Positions 11,701 through 22,996 of a stretch of 64,000 bases of DNA are shown one piece after another. A model generated the notes under the pieces. That model was not told the origin of the DNA. It ran no database searches and was given only the letters and a program-made list of their open reading frames with translations. Numbering within the stretch: the stretch's first letter is position 1; the number at the start of each line of letters is the position of its first letter. This DNA is from Adineta ricciae (Eukaryota > Rotifera > Eurotatoria > Adinetida > Adinetidae), in assembly GCA_905250025.1 (NCBI GenBank), contig CAJNOJ010000121.1:175365-239364 (forward strand). The letters are read 5' to 3'. Position numbers and translations under genes: made by a program.

Positions 11701-12914
11701 TTTACTTTCCACGCTTCGGTGTTTCTACCAAGATTCATATTGCTTTCTAATTATATTGGGCTACATAGGCATACCTGAGCATAATTTTTTAGATCTTTTG
11801 TCAACATTTTATCTACGACCTCTCGTTTATGATCCAACAAGAGATCGTCATCCACCTGACAAAGCTTTGTCGGCTATTGTTAAACAAATGATGATCGAAC
11901 AATGGAATCCGGTGTCATCGTATGAGCAATTCTATAAATCATGTGCGCCATTATATTGCTCTTATTCTCAAACAAATCGAAAAGCATCTTTTATTAGCGT
12001 AGTTACGACACTAGTGTCGATGGTAGGTGGTCTTGTCGTTTCACTACGTCTTTTAACACCCCATCTTGTTAACTTCGTTTCGAAATTGTTGAAAATGTTC
12101 AAAGGCAAAAGAGAACACAGAACGCAAGGTAACTGATAATTCATAACACTACTTTTCTTCATATAGATTCAAAGAGATATTATACATTGGAAAACATTTT
12201 TTAGTTATAGTGCGACCTAACTTTCTCAATCAAGTGAAAAACATAGTATTAAAGCTCACTAAACTCTTACGCACAACTCTAGTCGAGTTAAATATATTTA
12301 CACTACGCGACTTTGACAGTCGTGTTGATCGAGTCACAGCAAAACAGTTTGGCCGGTGGGCGACTCGTCTCTACTTGATTTTATTTACTGGTTCCATCAG
12401 TATTTTATTGTTCTACGGAATTGCACAACCACAATCTTCAACAACAAACTTTGACCGACCAAAGTTCGCTTTCTACAATGATTTGAGAAACCGCTATAAT
12501 GACGAATTGAAATGTACATGTTCAGTCATATCATCGAAATATGATCAATTCGTGCAAGTCGAACCGATATTTCATCCAGTAGGAGAAAATCTGTAATGAT
12601 ACTGTTGATCACTAAGTTTCCTTGTAGATTTGTTCGAGTCTATTCATATCAGAAGAATGGCGACTCGATTTAGTAAATGGGCTCTCTCTCAATTTAACCG
12701 AATATAAGCAGACCGATTATCGTCGATTTATTTTTGCTCATTTGCAATATCTCCAAGGTCTATGTCGTCTTTCCATGGGGCCAGTCAATAATACGATTCA
12801 TGAACTTCTGTCATCATTGTTAGTTACTATCGAGCTTCTGTCCGAGGACAGTTTTCGAGAACATGTGGACATGTTTATCAAACACAGTAGATCCAACGCT
12901 CCAGTGGTGCTGTC
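8790..12914 (+). CDS. Three-module TM/VCBS-propeller protein, 5' part (copy 2, exons 1-7 partial)
   Basis: Exons 8790-9290, 9357-9917, 9966-10380, 10516-11123, 11510-12128, 12205-12578 and 12628-12914 all join in frame with GT-AG introns. Exon 7 is cut by the N at 12915. Three homologous modules follow one another. Each starts with an RxYLIL-like TM, has an ectodomain (LxCxC, IPY, HP-[IV]-CSS, CTP/CST, C-[FL]-Y, E-[DQ]-W, CxPxxCxY) and ends in a GG-containing TM plus a basic tail. Phases match exactly: the exon 3 remainder G joins GT of exon 4, and the exon 5 remainder G joins TT of exon 6. The alternating helices and basic intracellular linkers give a consistent topology with ectodomains outside. 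I know of no functional name for this module; it looks like a lineage-specific surface protein. Confidence 0.75.
10268..12914 (+). repeat. Duplicated segment B (pairs with 12916-15563)
   Basis: 12916 aligns with 10268 and 12914 with 15563, on either side of the N at 12915. The copies differ by a few percent and keep all splice sites. Confidence 0.9.
11158..11216 (-). pseudogene. tRNA-derived remnant in intron 4 (copy 2 haplotype)
   Basis: On the minus strand a B-box-like GAGTTCGATCCCC follows a degenerate anticodon-arm region with loop CTAATGA and an AGAGC segment, resembling the 3' half of tRNA-Ile(AAT). The 5' acceptor strand and most of the D arm are missing and T-stem pairs are broken, so this is a remnant or SINE fragment rather than a working tRNA. 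It sits in an unusually long (386 bp) intron. Confidence 0.35.
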
Positions 12915-12915
12915 N

Positions 12916-15900
12916 AATAATGAAATCGATAAAGAAACTGAACCTGTTCAAAAATACTCTTGATCGAAGTGAAGATGGTGTCAAACAACAACGAATGATC
13001 ACTCGGGTTTATTTAATTTTATTATTCGGTAAATCTCTTCTTCTTCCATACAGATAGATATACATAAGTGCTCATCTTTTGAAATCTACTCCTTTGAAAT
13101 TCTCCCTAAAATATCAACGTTTTTTTGGGAAGGCTTTAATCATTCTTGTCTGAAATTCTAGGTTCAATATGCTCTCTGTATCTATTCGCTTCACTTCGCA
13201 AGGCATCAGTCACAACACTTGAATCCAATCCTGCACTCGAAACTTACAATTCATTAGAATCGATATATTCAGCAACACTTCGATGTCCATGTGCGAATAA
13301 AGCAATACCTTACAACAATTTTCTCACGTTTTCTCCAGTGTTTCATCCCATATGTTCCAGTAGCTTTGTTCACCCAAATTGGATTAGAATGCTGAAGTCG
13401 TCGTATTATCATATTCCCCACGGTAATGACTGGCGGACTGAAGCATATATACAATTTCAAATCTTGTCTGATCTTTGCCAATCAGCCAACAAGACAATTA
13501 TTGATGCTATTAGCCGCTTTATCAACCAATTCTTTATTGCATCATCAATGATGAATACAACGGATTTTGCTAATCAGCTGAACGCAACTCTCGATCAGTT
13601 TTATCAATCAATAGTCTATGAGTTTATTTTTGTCCAAGATATTGCCAATCTCATCATGCAAGCTGATCGATTTTATAAGGGATCTAAGCAAGCATCGGTG
13701 CAGGGTGCTGAATTACGTCCGAGTCTTAATTTAATAACAGATGAAACAAGTAACCGTCGAATAATACAAGTACGTCAGTTTTTTTAAAACATTATTTGAT
13801 AGTGTGGAAGCGTACGAGGATCGAACTCGACCTACCTTTGGCACATTAGTTTCATGCTCTATATGACCAAAGATTATGATCAATACCACTGTTATGCTTT
13901 TGACATTTAGCCCATTAGAATCTGCTTAGGATCGCGATCTAGTCGAGATCGAAGAGTATCGCAGCAGATTACATATGCAACATTCTGAACCATCGCGATT
14001 GCGCTAATAGTTTTTTAGGTGATGAAATTGTGCATAATCAGTTTATAAATAACGAAAGAGTCTATTCGCTTTTTACACCTGTGATCATCTTATTGAGACG
14101 AACTGAAGAAAGAAAAGACTAGAAATGAAAATAATCGTAGGAGATTTTGTCTATATAGGTACAGTTTACTTTCAACGAGATTCCAGAATTTAACTCAGCA
14201 TCGCGTGGATGTATTTGTATCATCAACCCACATTGTGAATGGCCAGCTGCTATCTTTCAAACGAATTACATCGATCATTTAAACAAAAGCACCGGCATCG
14301 TGTACCAGATACCGGGTTGGATGCGAGGCTGCTCTACCATGGATTCACTTTTACTTTCCACGCTTCAGTGTTTCTACCAAGATTCATATTGCTTTCCAAT
14401 TGTATTGGGCTATATAGGCAAATCTGAGAACGATTTTTTAGATCCTTCGTCCACATTTTATCTACGACCTCTCGTTTATGATCCAACAAGAGATCGTCAT
14501 CCACCTAACAAAGCTTTGTCGACTATTGTCAGACAAATGATGATCGAACATTTGAATCCGATCTCATCGTATGAGCAATTCTATAAATCATGTGCGCCAT
14601 TATATTGCTCTTACTCTCAAACAAATCGAAAACCGCCTTTTATTGGCGTAGTTACGACACTGGTGTCGATGATAGGTGGTCTCGTCGTTTCACTACGCCT
14701 TTTAACACCTCATATTGTTAACTTCACTTTGAAATTGTTGAAAATGTTCAAAGGCAAAAGAGAACACAGAACACAAGGTAACTGATCATTCATAACACTG
14801 CTTTTCTTCATATAGATTCGAAGAGATATTATACATCGGAAAACATTTTTTAGTTATAGCGCGACCTAACTTTCTCGATCAAGCGAAAAACATAGTATCG
14901 ATGCTGATGAAACTCTTACGCACAACTCTAGTCGAGTTAAATATATTTACACTACGCGACTTTGGCAGTCGTGTTGATCGAGTCACAGCAAAACAGTTTG
15001 GCCGCTGGGCGACTCGTCTCTACTTGATTTTGTTTACTGGTTCCATCAGTATTTTATTATTCTACGGAATTGCACAATCACAACCTTCAACAACAAACTT
15101 TGAGCGACCAAACTTCGCTTTCTACAATGATTTGAGAAATCTCTATAATGATGAATTGAAATGTACATGTTCAGTCATATCATCGAAATATGATCAATTC
15201 GTGCAGGTCGAACCGATATTTCATCCAGTAGGAGAAAATTTGTGATGATACTATTGATCACTAAGTTTCTTTGTAGATTTGTTCGAGTCTATTCATATCA
15301 GAAGAATGGCGACTCGATTTAGTAAATAGGCTCTCTCTCAACTTAACCGAATATAAACAGACAGATTATCGTCGATTTATTTCTGCTCATTTGCAATATC
15401 TTCAAGGTCTATGTCGTCTTTCCATGGGGCCAGTCGATAATACGATTCATCAACTTCTGTCATCATTGTTAGTTACTGTCGAGCTTCTGTCCGAGGACAG
15501 TTTTCGAGAACATGTGGACATGTTTATCAAACACAGTAGATCCAACGCTCCAGTGGTGCTGTCTCGTTTTCTTCTGTTCACTCAAAATATATTCCATGGG
15601 AACGCTTTCATATCAACTTATGGTACAAACTTCGAATACGTGGTTGAAATGGCCCATGAATGGTCAGGATACGTACTAACGAGACCAGTTGAGTACGATA
15701 ACAATTGCTCCTGTGGAATGTCATCAAGTTGTTCAACTCAAGCCGTTTTCATCGAAAGGAATCTTTCAAGAACAATACCGATCAATGGTATGAAAATGGG
15801 CTGTACTCCAAGCCAATCATTTCTTTCTTCGACTCTTGAGTGTTTTTATAACCAATCATGTCTCAATCTGATCCAGCACTATACTGGCTCGAACACATTG

Positions 15901-17813
15901 CCAGGCCCTCTTCTCGCGGAAAAAAGTCGCTTCTCCCCGAGTAACACAACAATAGCTGAACTTGTGAATGAATTATTTCTTGAAGATTGGTCAATAGATA
16001 AGAATTATTCTTTGTACTATGAACGATGTTCGCTACTGGTCTGTTCTTATACTATCCTGGAAAAATTCAATATCATCTATATCATCACTCTTGTACTTGG
16101 CCTTCAAGGTGGCATAACAATAGTCCTCAAATGGTTTTGTCCAAAGATGATTCGCCTTGGATTCAAAATTTATAATCGACGAAAAAACCAAGTAACCGCT
16201 GTTGATCCTGCTACGACCGATGATACAACTATTCGACAAACGACCTTAAATTCTGAAATCATACCAGCGTAGATAATCTTCTACATTTCGTTCTCGATTA
16301 TCGATCTATTTTGTATTTAGGAACAGTGCTGTGACACGCAGTCGATCGTTTCGAAAAATCATGTGTACAGTCGTTCTTTTGATATGTGTAGCAATTGGTA
16401 TTAGTTGCTTTTCGATCTATTATGCATACGAAAGTAAGTGGAAAAAACATTCCTATTTTCAATCTCAAGAGCGTTTGAGACAATTGTCACATCTAATGCT
16501 TTGTCTTTGTTTTATAGACCGTTTGACAACAACCAATGCACCGATAGCTGATAATTTCAGTACCACAACAACTATTACGGCAATGTCTACAACATCGAAT
16601 GTATCAGGTCAGTTTTTGAGCGATTAGTAAAACGAGTTTCATGTGAAGATAATCGAACACATTGCTTTGAACTTTGATAACATTTATATTGTATAATCGT
16701 TTAGAACCAGTGTGCTTGTTTAAATATGAGCAGGTGCCAATTGATTCATCATGTTCATTCATAACTTCGCGTGCAACTGTTGTTAAAGATATCAATGGTG
16801 ACAATCACATCGATTTAATATTTTCTTGTGGTGGAATCATAACTGAAATGATGCATGTCTTACTCGGCAATGGTAAAAGTTCTTTTCGACAAGTGTTCAT
16901 GTTTCCGCCGAGAGATCTTCTTGACAAGATAGGTTGGATTCGCGTTGCCGATTTAAACAACGACCATCGAGCTGATCTAGTTTTGGCTCATTACAGGTAC
17001 TCCGAAATAAATATCACTATACTGTTTGGCAATGGAAATGGTACGTTTCAAATGGAAACTGGACGCTCTTTACTTTTAACTGGTTCTGTAAAACACATCA
17101 GTATAATAGATGTGAATAATGACACTAAGCTAGACCTCGTTGCTATAGCTGAGTCCCCTAATCACATCAATGTATATTATGGCAATGGGAATGGAACGTT
17201 TTCATCACGATTAGTCTTGTTGATTGGGATCAATAGTATTGCCGACCAATTAGCTGTTGCTGATTTGGATAACGACAATTATTTAGATCTCATTGTGATG
17301 GACATAGCTACTTTTAGTATACATGTGTTTTTTGGGGATAACAGTGGAAGTTTTCAATTACATAAATGGTTGTTAGTCTCCATAACCACTTTTAAAACCA
17401 CAATGATAGTCGCTGATTTTGATGGCGATCTTCAATCTGACATTATTTTAGCTCAGAGCCACATAGATACTGTTTTTGTGACCTATCGATATAATAATGG
17501 TACCTTTCATGATAAGAAACAAATTGTTATGAAATCTTATTTACCATTTCACTCAGTGACCTTAGGTGATTTAAACCATGATAAACTTTTAGACATTGTT
17601 GTCACTAAGGATGGTCGTTATGAGATCTATGGCTTTCTTCAAGATCGAAACGGTAATTTTCAAGTTCAAGCTATCTATTTAGGTAAAACATATGGTGACG
17701 AGTCTTGGAGTGATGTGGAAGATTTTAACAATGACAACTGTCAAGATATAATAAGTGTATCGACTGAATTTGAAATGAGAAGCATATTTTTGAATACGTG
17801 TGAATGTCCTTGA
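12916..17813 (+). CDS. Three-module TM/VCBS-propeller protein, 3' part (copy 3, exons 3 partial-10)
   Basis: Exons: 12916-13028 (partial), 13162-13769, 14159-14777, 14854-15227, 15277-16268, 16321-16433, 16518-16607 and 16705-17813 (stop TGA). Combined with copy 2, the full protein is about 1,793 residues. Modules 2 and 3 are followed by a basic linker, a seventh TM (around TVVLLICVAIGISCF) and a Thr-rich stalk (exon 9). Exon 10 holds seven FG-GAP/VCBS repeats with calcium-type loops such as DINGDNHID, DLNNDHRAD, DVNNDTKLD, DLDNDNYLD, DFDGDLQSD, DLNHDKLLD and DFNNDNCQD, most followed by GNGNGTF-like strands. That number suggests a closed seven-bladed propeller, integrin-alpha-like, on the extracellular side. 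A poly(A) signal lies at 17930. Ligand and function are unknown. Confidence 0.75.
13804..13863 (-). pseudogene. tRNA-derived remnant in intron 4 (copy 3)
   Basis: The same element as 11158-11216 in the homologous intron 13770-14158. The T stem is slightly better preserved here (GAGTTCGATCCTC), but the 5' half is still lacking. Confidence 0.35.
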
Positions 17814-18470
17814 GAAATGAAACTATCTGTAACAAAAAACTCTCCTGCTCTAATTTGTCTTTTTGCTTTTTTTTATTGCTCGCTTGCTTTTATGTCCGCA
17901 ATTCAATGGTTGTTTCAGAAAGAAATTGAAATAAATATAATTTTTTCATTCACTCGAACGAAAGATAATTTCTAATGGGAGTTGGAGTTAACGAATCATT
18001 TCAAATAATGACTAACAGCTCAGAATACGTATTTGGCTGATAATTCCACAATAACATTCATAAACGCATCAAACATATGTTTATAATATCGCGATAATTT
18101 TCTTTGTCAAAACTCGGTTTCGTATCATTTCGTCTCATTTCACATACATAGAAAAAAGTCATTAATTTAATCAATACTTCTATGGAAAACAATAGTTCTG
18201 AATAGTGCGAGAGACCTCTAGAATAATATATTTAGGCAATTGCTGAGATGAAAATGGTTTACAAGATTGCTCGGTATTGTATCTGTGTTCTTCGTTATCG
18301 ACACAACTATATTATCTATTTCATTTGGCCTGAACGCAATAAAACATGCAGCTATCAGCTAGTGAACGATACAACTAACCACTACACAACTTCATATTGT
18401 ATCAAAACATAGGTTCGTCTACTATCATACAAATAATGAATAGAATACAATTCATTTTATCTTGTTTTAG
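17814..18470. other. 3' flank of propeller gene, no gene seen
   Basis: AT-rich sequence after the propeller stop codon, homologous to 30831-31414. It contains the poly(A) signal but no conserved open frame. Confidence 0.5.
17930..17935 (+). promoter_or_regulatory. Poly(A) signal of propeller gene (copy 3)
   Basis: AATAAA lies 117 bp after the stop codon and is conserved in copy 4 at 30943-30948. Confidence 0.5.
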
Positions 18471-18670
18471 CGAACTGTTCACGTGAAAGTATCGATAAGA
18501 CTGCTGATCCATGTAAAAACGTCTACAGATTTGCTTGCCGTAAATGATATGAGTTACGATTCGATCTCCTCTCAATATCATAAATCAATGAAACAACTGA
18601 ATTTAATTCCTCATGTGCTAATGAAAGTAATATCGGACCCGATGCTATCAATGGAATACTTTCTTTGATT
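18471..18670 (+). pseudogene. Relic of a neprilysin-like (M13) peptidase exon, copy 1
   Basis: After a TTTTAG acceptor the frame reads a peptide with DPCKNVYRFAC, matching the DPCxDFYxFACxxW signature of the M13 peptidase N-terminal domain. The codon expected to be Trp is TGA in both copies (here and at 31415), and the following residues are out of frame, so the gene was probably dead before the copies diverged. No HExxH zinc-binding motif is found nearby. The 61-codon open frame over the same bases in another frame is treated as chance. Confidence 0.45.
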
Positions 18671-19964
18671 CAGAATGAACTTAGTGCTGGGCTAATTCTG
18701 TAATAATCAGCATGAAATGAATTAGCATATAATCTGATGAACGTATCAGTTACCCTGAGTCAATACGACGGATTTACATTATTCCACATATCAACATAGA
18801 TCGATCAAAAGAATTCGCCTAATCCTCCTATTTATGTCCATAGAGACTATGCATATGCATATTTTAGAAGGATCAAGGTAATTTAGGTTTGAAAGATCCA
18901 TTGCTCAGGTATTGACTTATTGTTTCAGACCGACATTTGATCACATAAATTCATTTTCGTCTTTATGGAGCAAATTTCAATAGTCTACAAAGATTAATCG
19001 CTTACGATTCGCATATTTTTACTTGCAAAAACTGTTGATAGATGTATAGACCGATAGAACTCGTTGAGTCGAGTCGAATGAAAGTGTATTCACTAGTGGC
19101 ACACGCTGAACGACGAATTGGTTCGCAAAATACTACCAAAATAGTTGTAATTTATGCTCAAACACTGGTTCTACGGAAATAAGCAAAGTGAATTCCATAT
19201 ATTCGAATAGAATGCGTCAAGCTGCATCAAATGATGTCAGCCTGGAACGTAGCACATGCAAAGAAACGAATTTTTTTTTGCAAAAATGCAAAAAACGTCG
19301 CTAACTTCACTTACATCAAATTAATTTGACAATTATCGTTTGGTCGCATTAATAATTAACGATGGACACATTTACAATTGTCTCATAAACGTCAAAAAGA
19401 TTTATAAATCTTCAAAACATGAAGATCTCTTTTTCTATTGCATCTGACAATGATATAAAATCTTCCTAGATTTATGAAGGACTACAACAAACAGAAAAGA
19501 AGATTTATTATACGCCGCAAATCGATATAGGCTACTCTGACTTTCAAGCAGTAAGTTTGAATGATATAATCTTATTAGGAGGAGTAAAGTTAGAAAATCT
19601 GATCACGTTTTGAAGATGAATTGACTCAAATAATGATACCTTTCGAGATAACGTGCAGACCGCGGTTTCTCATAGGGATTTCGTGAAATAAACGATGGAG
19701 ATTCTATGATATCGCGGTATTTACTTTAAAATAAATTAACATCGTTGGTGTAGTTTGTGAAAGTGAAGTTAACGATAAAGATAAGAAAATATTGTAAATG
19801 AAAACACAAGAAAAACCGATGAGTCATTGTCTCGTTTTTATCAGTGCGGTGTTTTGATTTCATTATCTTTACCTTTTGTTGATAAACAGTAAAAACACTC
19901 AGATATATGAATAAAGCAAAGTCAATATGAGAATTCTTTTTCAGATACATTTATTTCTATATAA
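18671..19964. other. Gene-free stretch with dispersed motif
   Basis: About 1.3 kb without a convincing conserved frame, homologous to 31640-32969. It contains the dispersed ~100 bp motif at 19740-19850. The remainder may be further decayed M13 sequence, but I cannot trace it. Confidence 0.4.
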
Positions 19965-20894
19965 CTACTTGTAAAATAGAAGTTTCAAAATGGATGAAAA
20001 TATCAATGAATAAATAAAGAATCGTCTCTGAGATTTTGAACTAGAATTACACGTATATGTCACTTGATAACTATTAACACACTTTGTATATTGCGAACAA
20101 ATTCCTGAACATGTTACACAATCGCCACTGGTGTAAAGATCATAATCGATAGAAGACACACTTCCATAACATTTGCAGTGACACACTGTCGCGCCACTCG
20201 TGTAAGTCGTACATTGTCCTAATGTTTGTCCAACGGCTGTCAATAATGGGCATATTGATGGATATCGGATTTGACAAGCATATGTACAGGCATAGGTAGA
20301 ACAAAGGGTAGCTGACGTATTTCCTACATAGATATACGGTGAACAAGTTGTAGTCGAATTACAGCAATAACACGAACAGGGATTGCCGAGATAGGGTCCT
20401 ATTGTGGTTGTAGTTGTCGATGCTGTGGCTAATCCCAGACATGTACCTATTGTTTGTCCATACTGATTTGAAATACATATAAGTGGATAGGTTGAAGCGC
20501 ATGCTACACTACATGACCCACTTGAACATGAATAAGCCGACGTATACCCAACAAGCAACGTTGAACATGTTGGGCTTCCTGTGTTACAGCAATCGCACCG
20601 GCAGGAATAGGATCCATTTACTGGAGTCGCAATTACCGCGCTTAAACATTGTCCGCTTGATAGTCCGTAGGGATAATCTGCTGAACATAGAGAATATTGA
20701 CTACGACATGTTGAACGACAACTGTCAGCTGTACAATACGGAGCGTAAACATTTCCAATTGAAGCCACTTGACAGTTCTGACCAAGACAACATGAACATG
20801 AACATGGATACTGCGCAGAGATGACGTTGATAAAAAAACTTACAATCAAAATCAAAGAATCGATCATCGTCATATTATTCATGTAATTGAACAA
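19965..20894 (-). CDS. Secreted Cys-rich four-repeat protein (copy 1)
   Basis: A 309-codon frame. The hydrophobic N-terminus ending VISAQYP is a signal peptide; the inner MTMIDS start is as plausible as the upstream MFN. The mature part has about four repeats. Three begin CSCSCC, CRCDCC and CSCYCC, followed by a C-x5-C-like middle and a G-x3-GxC end; the last, shorter one begins CHCKC. Repeats are separated by short Ser/Thr linkers (STTTTT). The C-terminus is hydrophobic after a basic SKSQRR, which could be a GPI-type signal or a TM tail. Spacing suggests a small disulfide-rich fold, but I do not recognise a named family. The copy at 32970-33899 is nearly identical. A TTTATT (poly(A) signal on this strand) lies at 19950. 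Confidence 0.75.
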   Translation of the reverse strand: MFNYMNNMTMIDSLILIVSFFINVISAQYPCSCSCCLGQNCQVASIGNVYAPYCTADSCRSTCRSQYSLCSADYPYGLSSGQCLSAVIATPVNGSYSCRCDCCNTGSPTCSTLLVGYTSAYSCSSGSCSVACASTYPLICISNQYGQTIGTCLGLATASTTTTTIGPYLGNPCSCYCCNSTTTCSPYIYVGNTSATLCSTYACTYACQIRYPSICPLLTAVGQTLGQCTTYTSGATVCHCKCYGSVSSIDYDLYTSGDCVTCSGICSQYTKCVNSYQVTYTCNSSSKSQRRFFIYSLIFSSILKLLFYK

Positions 20895-21519
20895 TGATAT
20901 AAACGATTTGAGTGTAATTCATATAACCGAAGTTCACAATTTTTCTGGACAGGGATTGAAAGAAAAAGAGTAATATGATTAAGTCAAAATTTGTGCAAAT
21001 ATATTTCTGTTTTGACCAGGAAATCTATCATAGCAATAAAACGATTTGACTAGGTAGGAAATTATTTAGTTTGTAATACGATCACATACAACATGTCTAT
21101 GTTTTATTTCGCCATTAGGGTGAGAGAATAACAGGAACGAAGTTATTCAATGACAAACGAGACGCGAAGGAATGAAAAAGGAATAAAAATCAAACGGCAC
21201 TAAGGTTTATAGTGGCGCATTATATAAACAGAAGAAGAAAGAAAAATTGTCATCAGTCATGTAAAGAAAAGAAATCAACGAGAAAAAGGACATTCAACAG
21301 AGAATGACGACAGATGGTACTCTTGGTATTGAATAAAGATCGAAAGGCCAAAAAATGTTTTGTCAATCTGATTTTTTGGTTATAGTTGAAAAGAGAGATT
21401 TGTCGTTCTGATAACATTTCGAGATGATTATTAAAAAGAACAATATCAGTAGCATAATATATTTATTTCATTTCTTTATCAAAACTACGCTAATGAGCAA
21501 ACAAAGAAAAAAAAACAAG
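20895..21519. other. Intergenic between Cys-rich and MORN genes, nothing recognised
   Basis: About 0.6 kb of AT-rich DNA, homologous to 33900-34519, without a conserved frame. It must hold the 5' control region of the Cys-rich gene and the 3' end of the MORN gene; no specific element was identified. Confidence 0.4.
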
Positions 21520-22152
21520 TCAAGTGATGAGTTTGTCTTCTTTCCAAACACCTTTGTGAACTTTACCATCCGCATACATCATTTTTCCTTTGCCGTCTTT
21601 TTTACCATTCTTGAAATTACCTTGAAACAAATCGCCATTGGCATATTTGTAAACTCCACGTCCATGGAACCTATTGTTGAGAAAAACTCCTGCATACACG
21701 TCACCATTCGCCGCAGAGAGAACACCATATCCAATGATTTGACCATTGACAAACCTACCCTCATATCTCGTACCTTTTTTCGATGTCAGTACACCTTTCC
21801 CATTGAACTTTCCGTTTTCAAATGGTCCAACATACTTCTTTCCATCAGTAAAATAATAAACGCCTTGTCCACGTTTTTCCCCATTTTCAAAGTGACCTTC
21901 GTACCGCGCACCATTTTTCCATGTCATCACGCCTTCTCCATGAAATTCCCCATCTTTGAACTGACCAAAATATTTAGTTCCATCAGTAAAATAATAAATA
22001 CCATGTCCAGTTCTTTCGCCGTTTCCAAAGTGACCTTCGTATCGCTCACCATTAGCCCAAGTCATCACACCTGTCCCATCTAATTTGCCATTTTTGAACT
22101 GACCAAAATATTTAGTTCCGTCAGGAAACTTATAAGTGACATTTTTGTTCAC
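21520..22152 (-). CDS. MORN-repeat protein (copy 1)
   Basis: About 210 codons forming eight full MORN repeats of 23 residues plus a partial ninth, with the usual YxGxFxNGxxxGxGxxxxxxG pattern (for example RYEGHFENGEKRGQG). MORN repeats bind membranes and phosphoinositides or act as scaffolds; this protein has no kinase or other catalytic domain in view. There is no in-frame ATG in this exon: upstream the frame continues through a QHDSFDF-like segment and meets TAA just after a GTGCAG. An upstream exon with the true start is therefore likely, and the start given is only the first near-cognate codon. The copy at 34520-35242 extends the open frame further. Confidence 0.7.
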   Translation of the reverse strand: MNKNVTYKFPDGTKYFGQFKNGKLDGTGVMTWANGERYEGHFGNGERTGHGIYYFTDGTKYFGQFKDGEFHGEGVMTWKNGARYEGHFENGEKRGQGVYYFTDGKKYVGPFENGKFNGKGVLTSKKGTRYEGRFVNGQIIGYGVLSAANGDVYAGVFLNNRFHGRGVYKYANGDLFQGNFKNGKKDGKGKMMYADGKVHKGVWKEDKLIT

Positions 22153-22996
22153 TTTTTTATTATTTTCGCGAAGATCGTTGTTGTAATGATAAACATCTAG
22201 TACAAAATCAAACGAGTCATGTTGCCGTAGTTCTTACTGCACAATTTTGTTCCATAATATTGCACTATTCTTCTTATACTTACGTATAACTTGGTTTGTG
22301 CTAGTTCTTCTTGTAGTGGTTATCGTTTTGGTCTTATTTTTATCGGAAGATCTAAAAGTTCCACATTCCACATGCTCAAGCACGACAAACAGGACGCAAA
22401 AGACGATCTACATTCAAAGACATGTTCACACAAACATACAGAATAATATCGGGAATTTTATTTCTACGAACCAAATGTTTTGTTGTCTGCATGATAGTTG
22501 TAAATGAATATCTGTTTCATGTTCGTTCATCTATTTATATATCCATGCGCGGAGTCATAGACTGTTTATTGCATCTTACACATGTGTGAAAAACAACTGG
22601 AATATCGTTTTCTCTCAACGTTTTATCCACTTGAAGATATGAAATTAATCTATGCGGAAAATAAATTTTGCTTCATCTTTTTTATGACACTTATAGTTCA
22701 CACCTTCGTTAATTGCACATCGTATAGATCTATCTATAAACAAATACCGTCGAGAGAACAATCATCAAGCTTCTTTTGAAATTCATCGTCCTTAATAAAT
22801 GTGATCGTTAAGCTACATGTTAAGTATTTCTTTTGTGAGAGAAAAAAAACAACCAAACAAGATTTCAGTGATATAGGAGAAACATTGATAATCAAAAGGA
22901 AATTTCATGTATTCAAGATTATTATGATTAGGAAGCAAAATAAAACGTAGGGGCAATGTCAAATTATTGTTCAAGATGCATGAAAACATCTCTCAG
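22153..22996. other. Intergenic, open frames not conserved
   Basis: Contains a plus-strand open frame near 22582-22779 whose copy at 35399-35776 carries many non-synonymous changes and a different end. A minus-strand open stretch (about 22295-22400), followed by a GTAAGT donor, could be an upstream MORN exon, but its phase does not fit. Confidence 0.3.
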
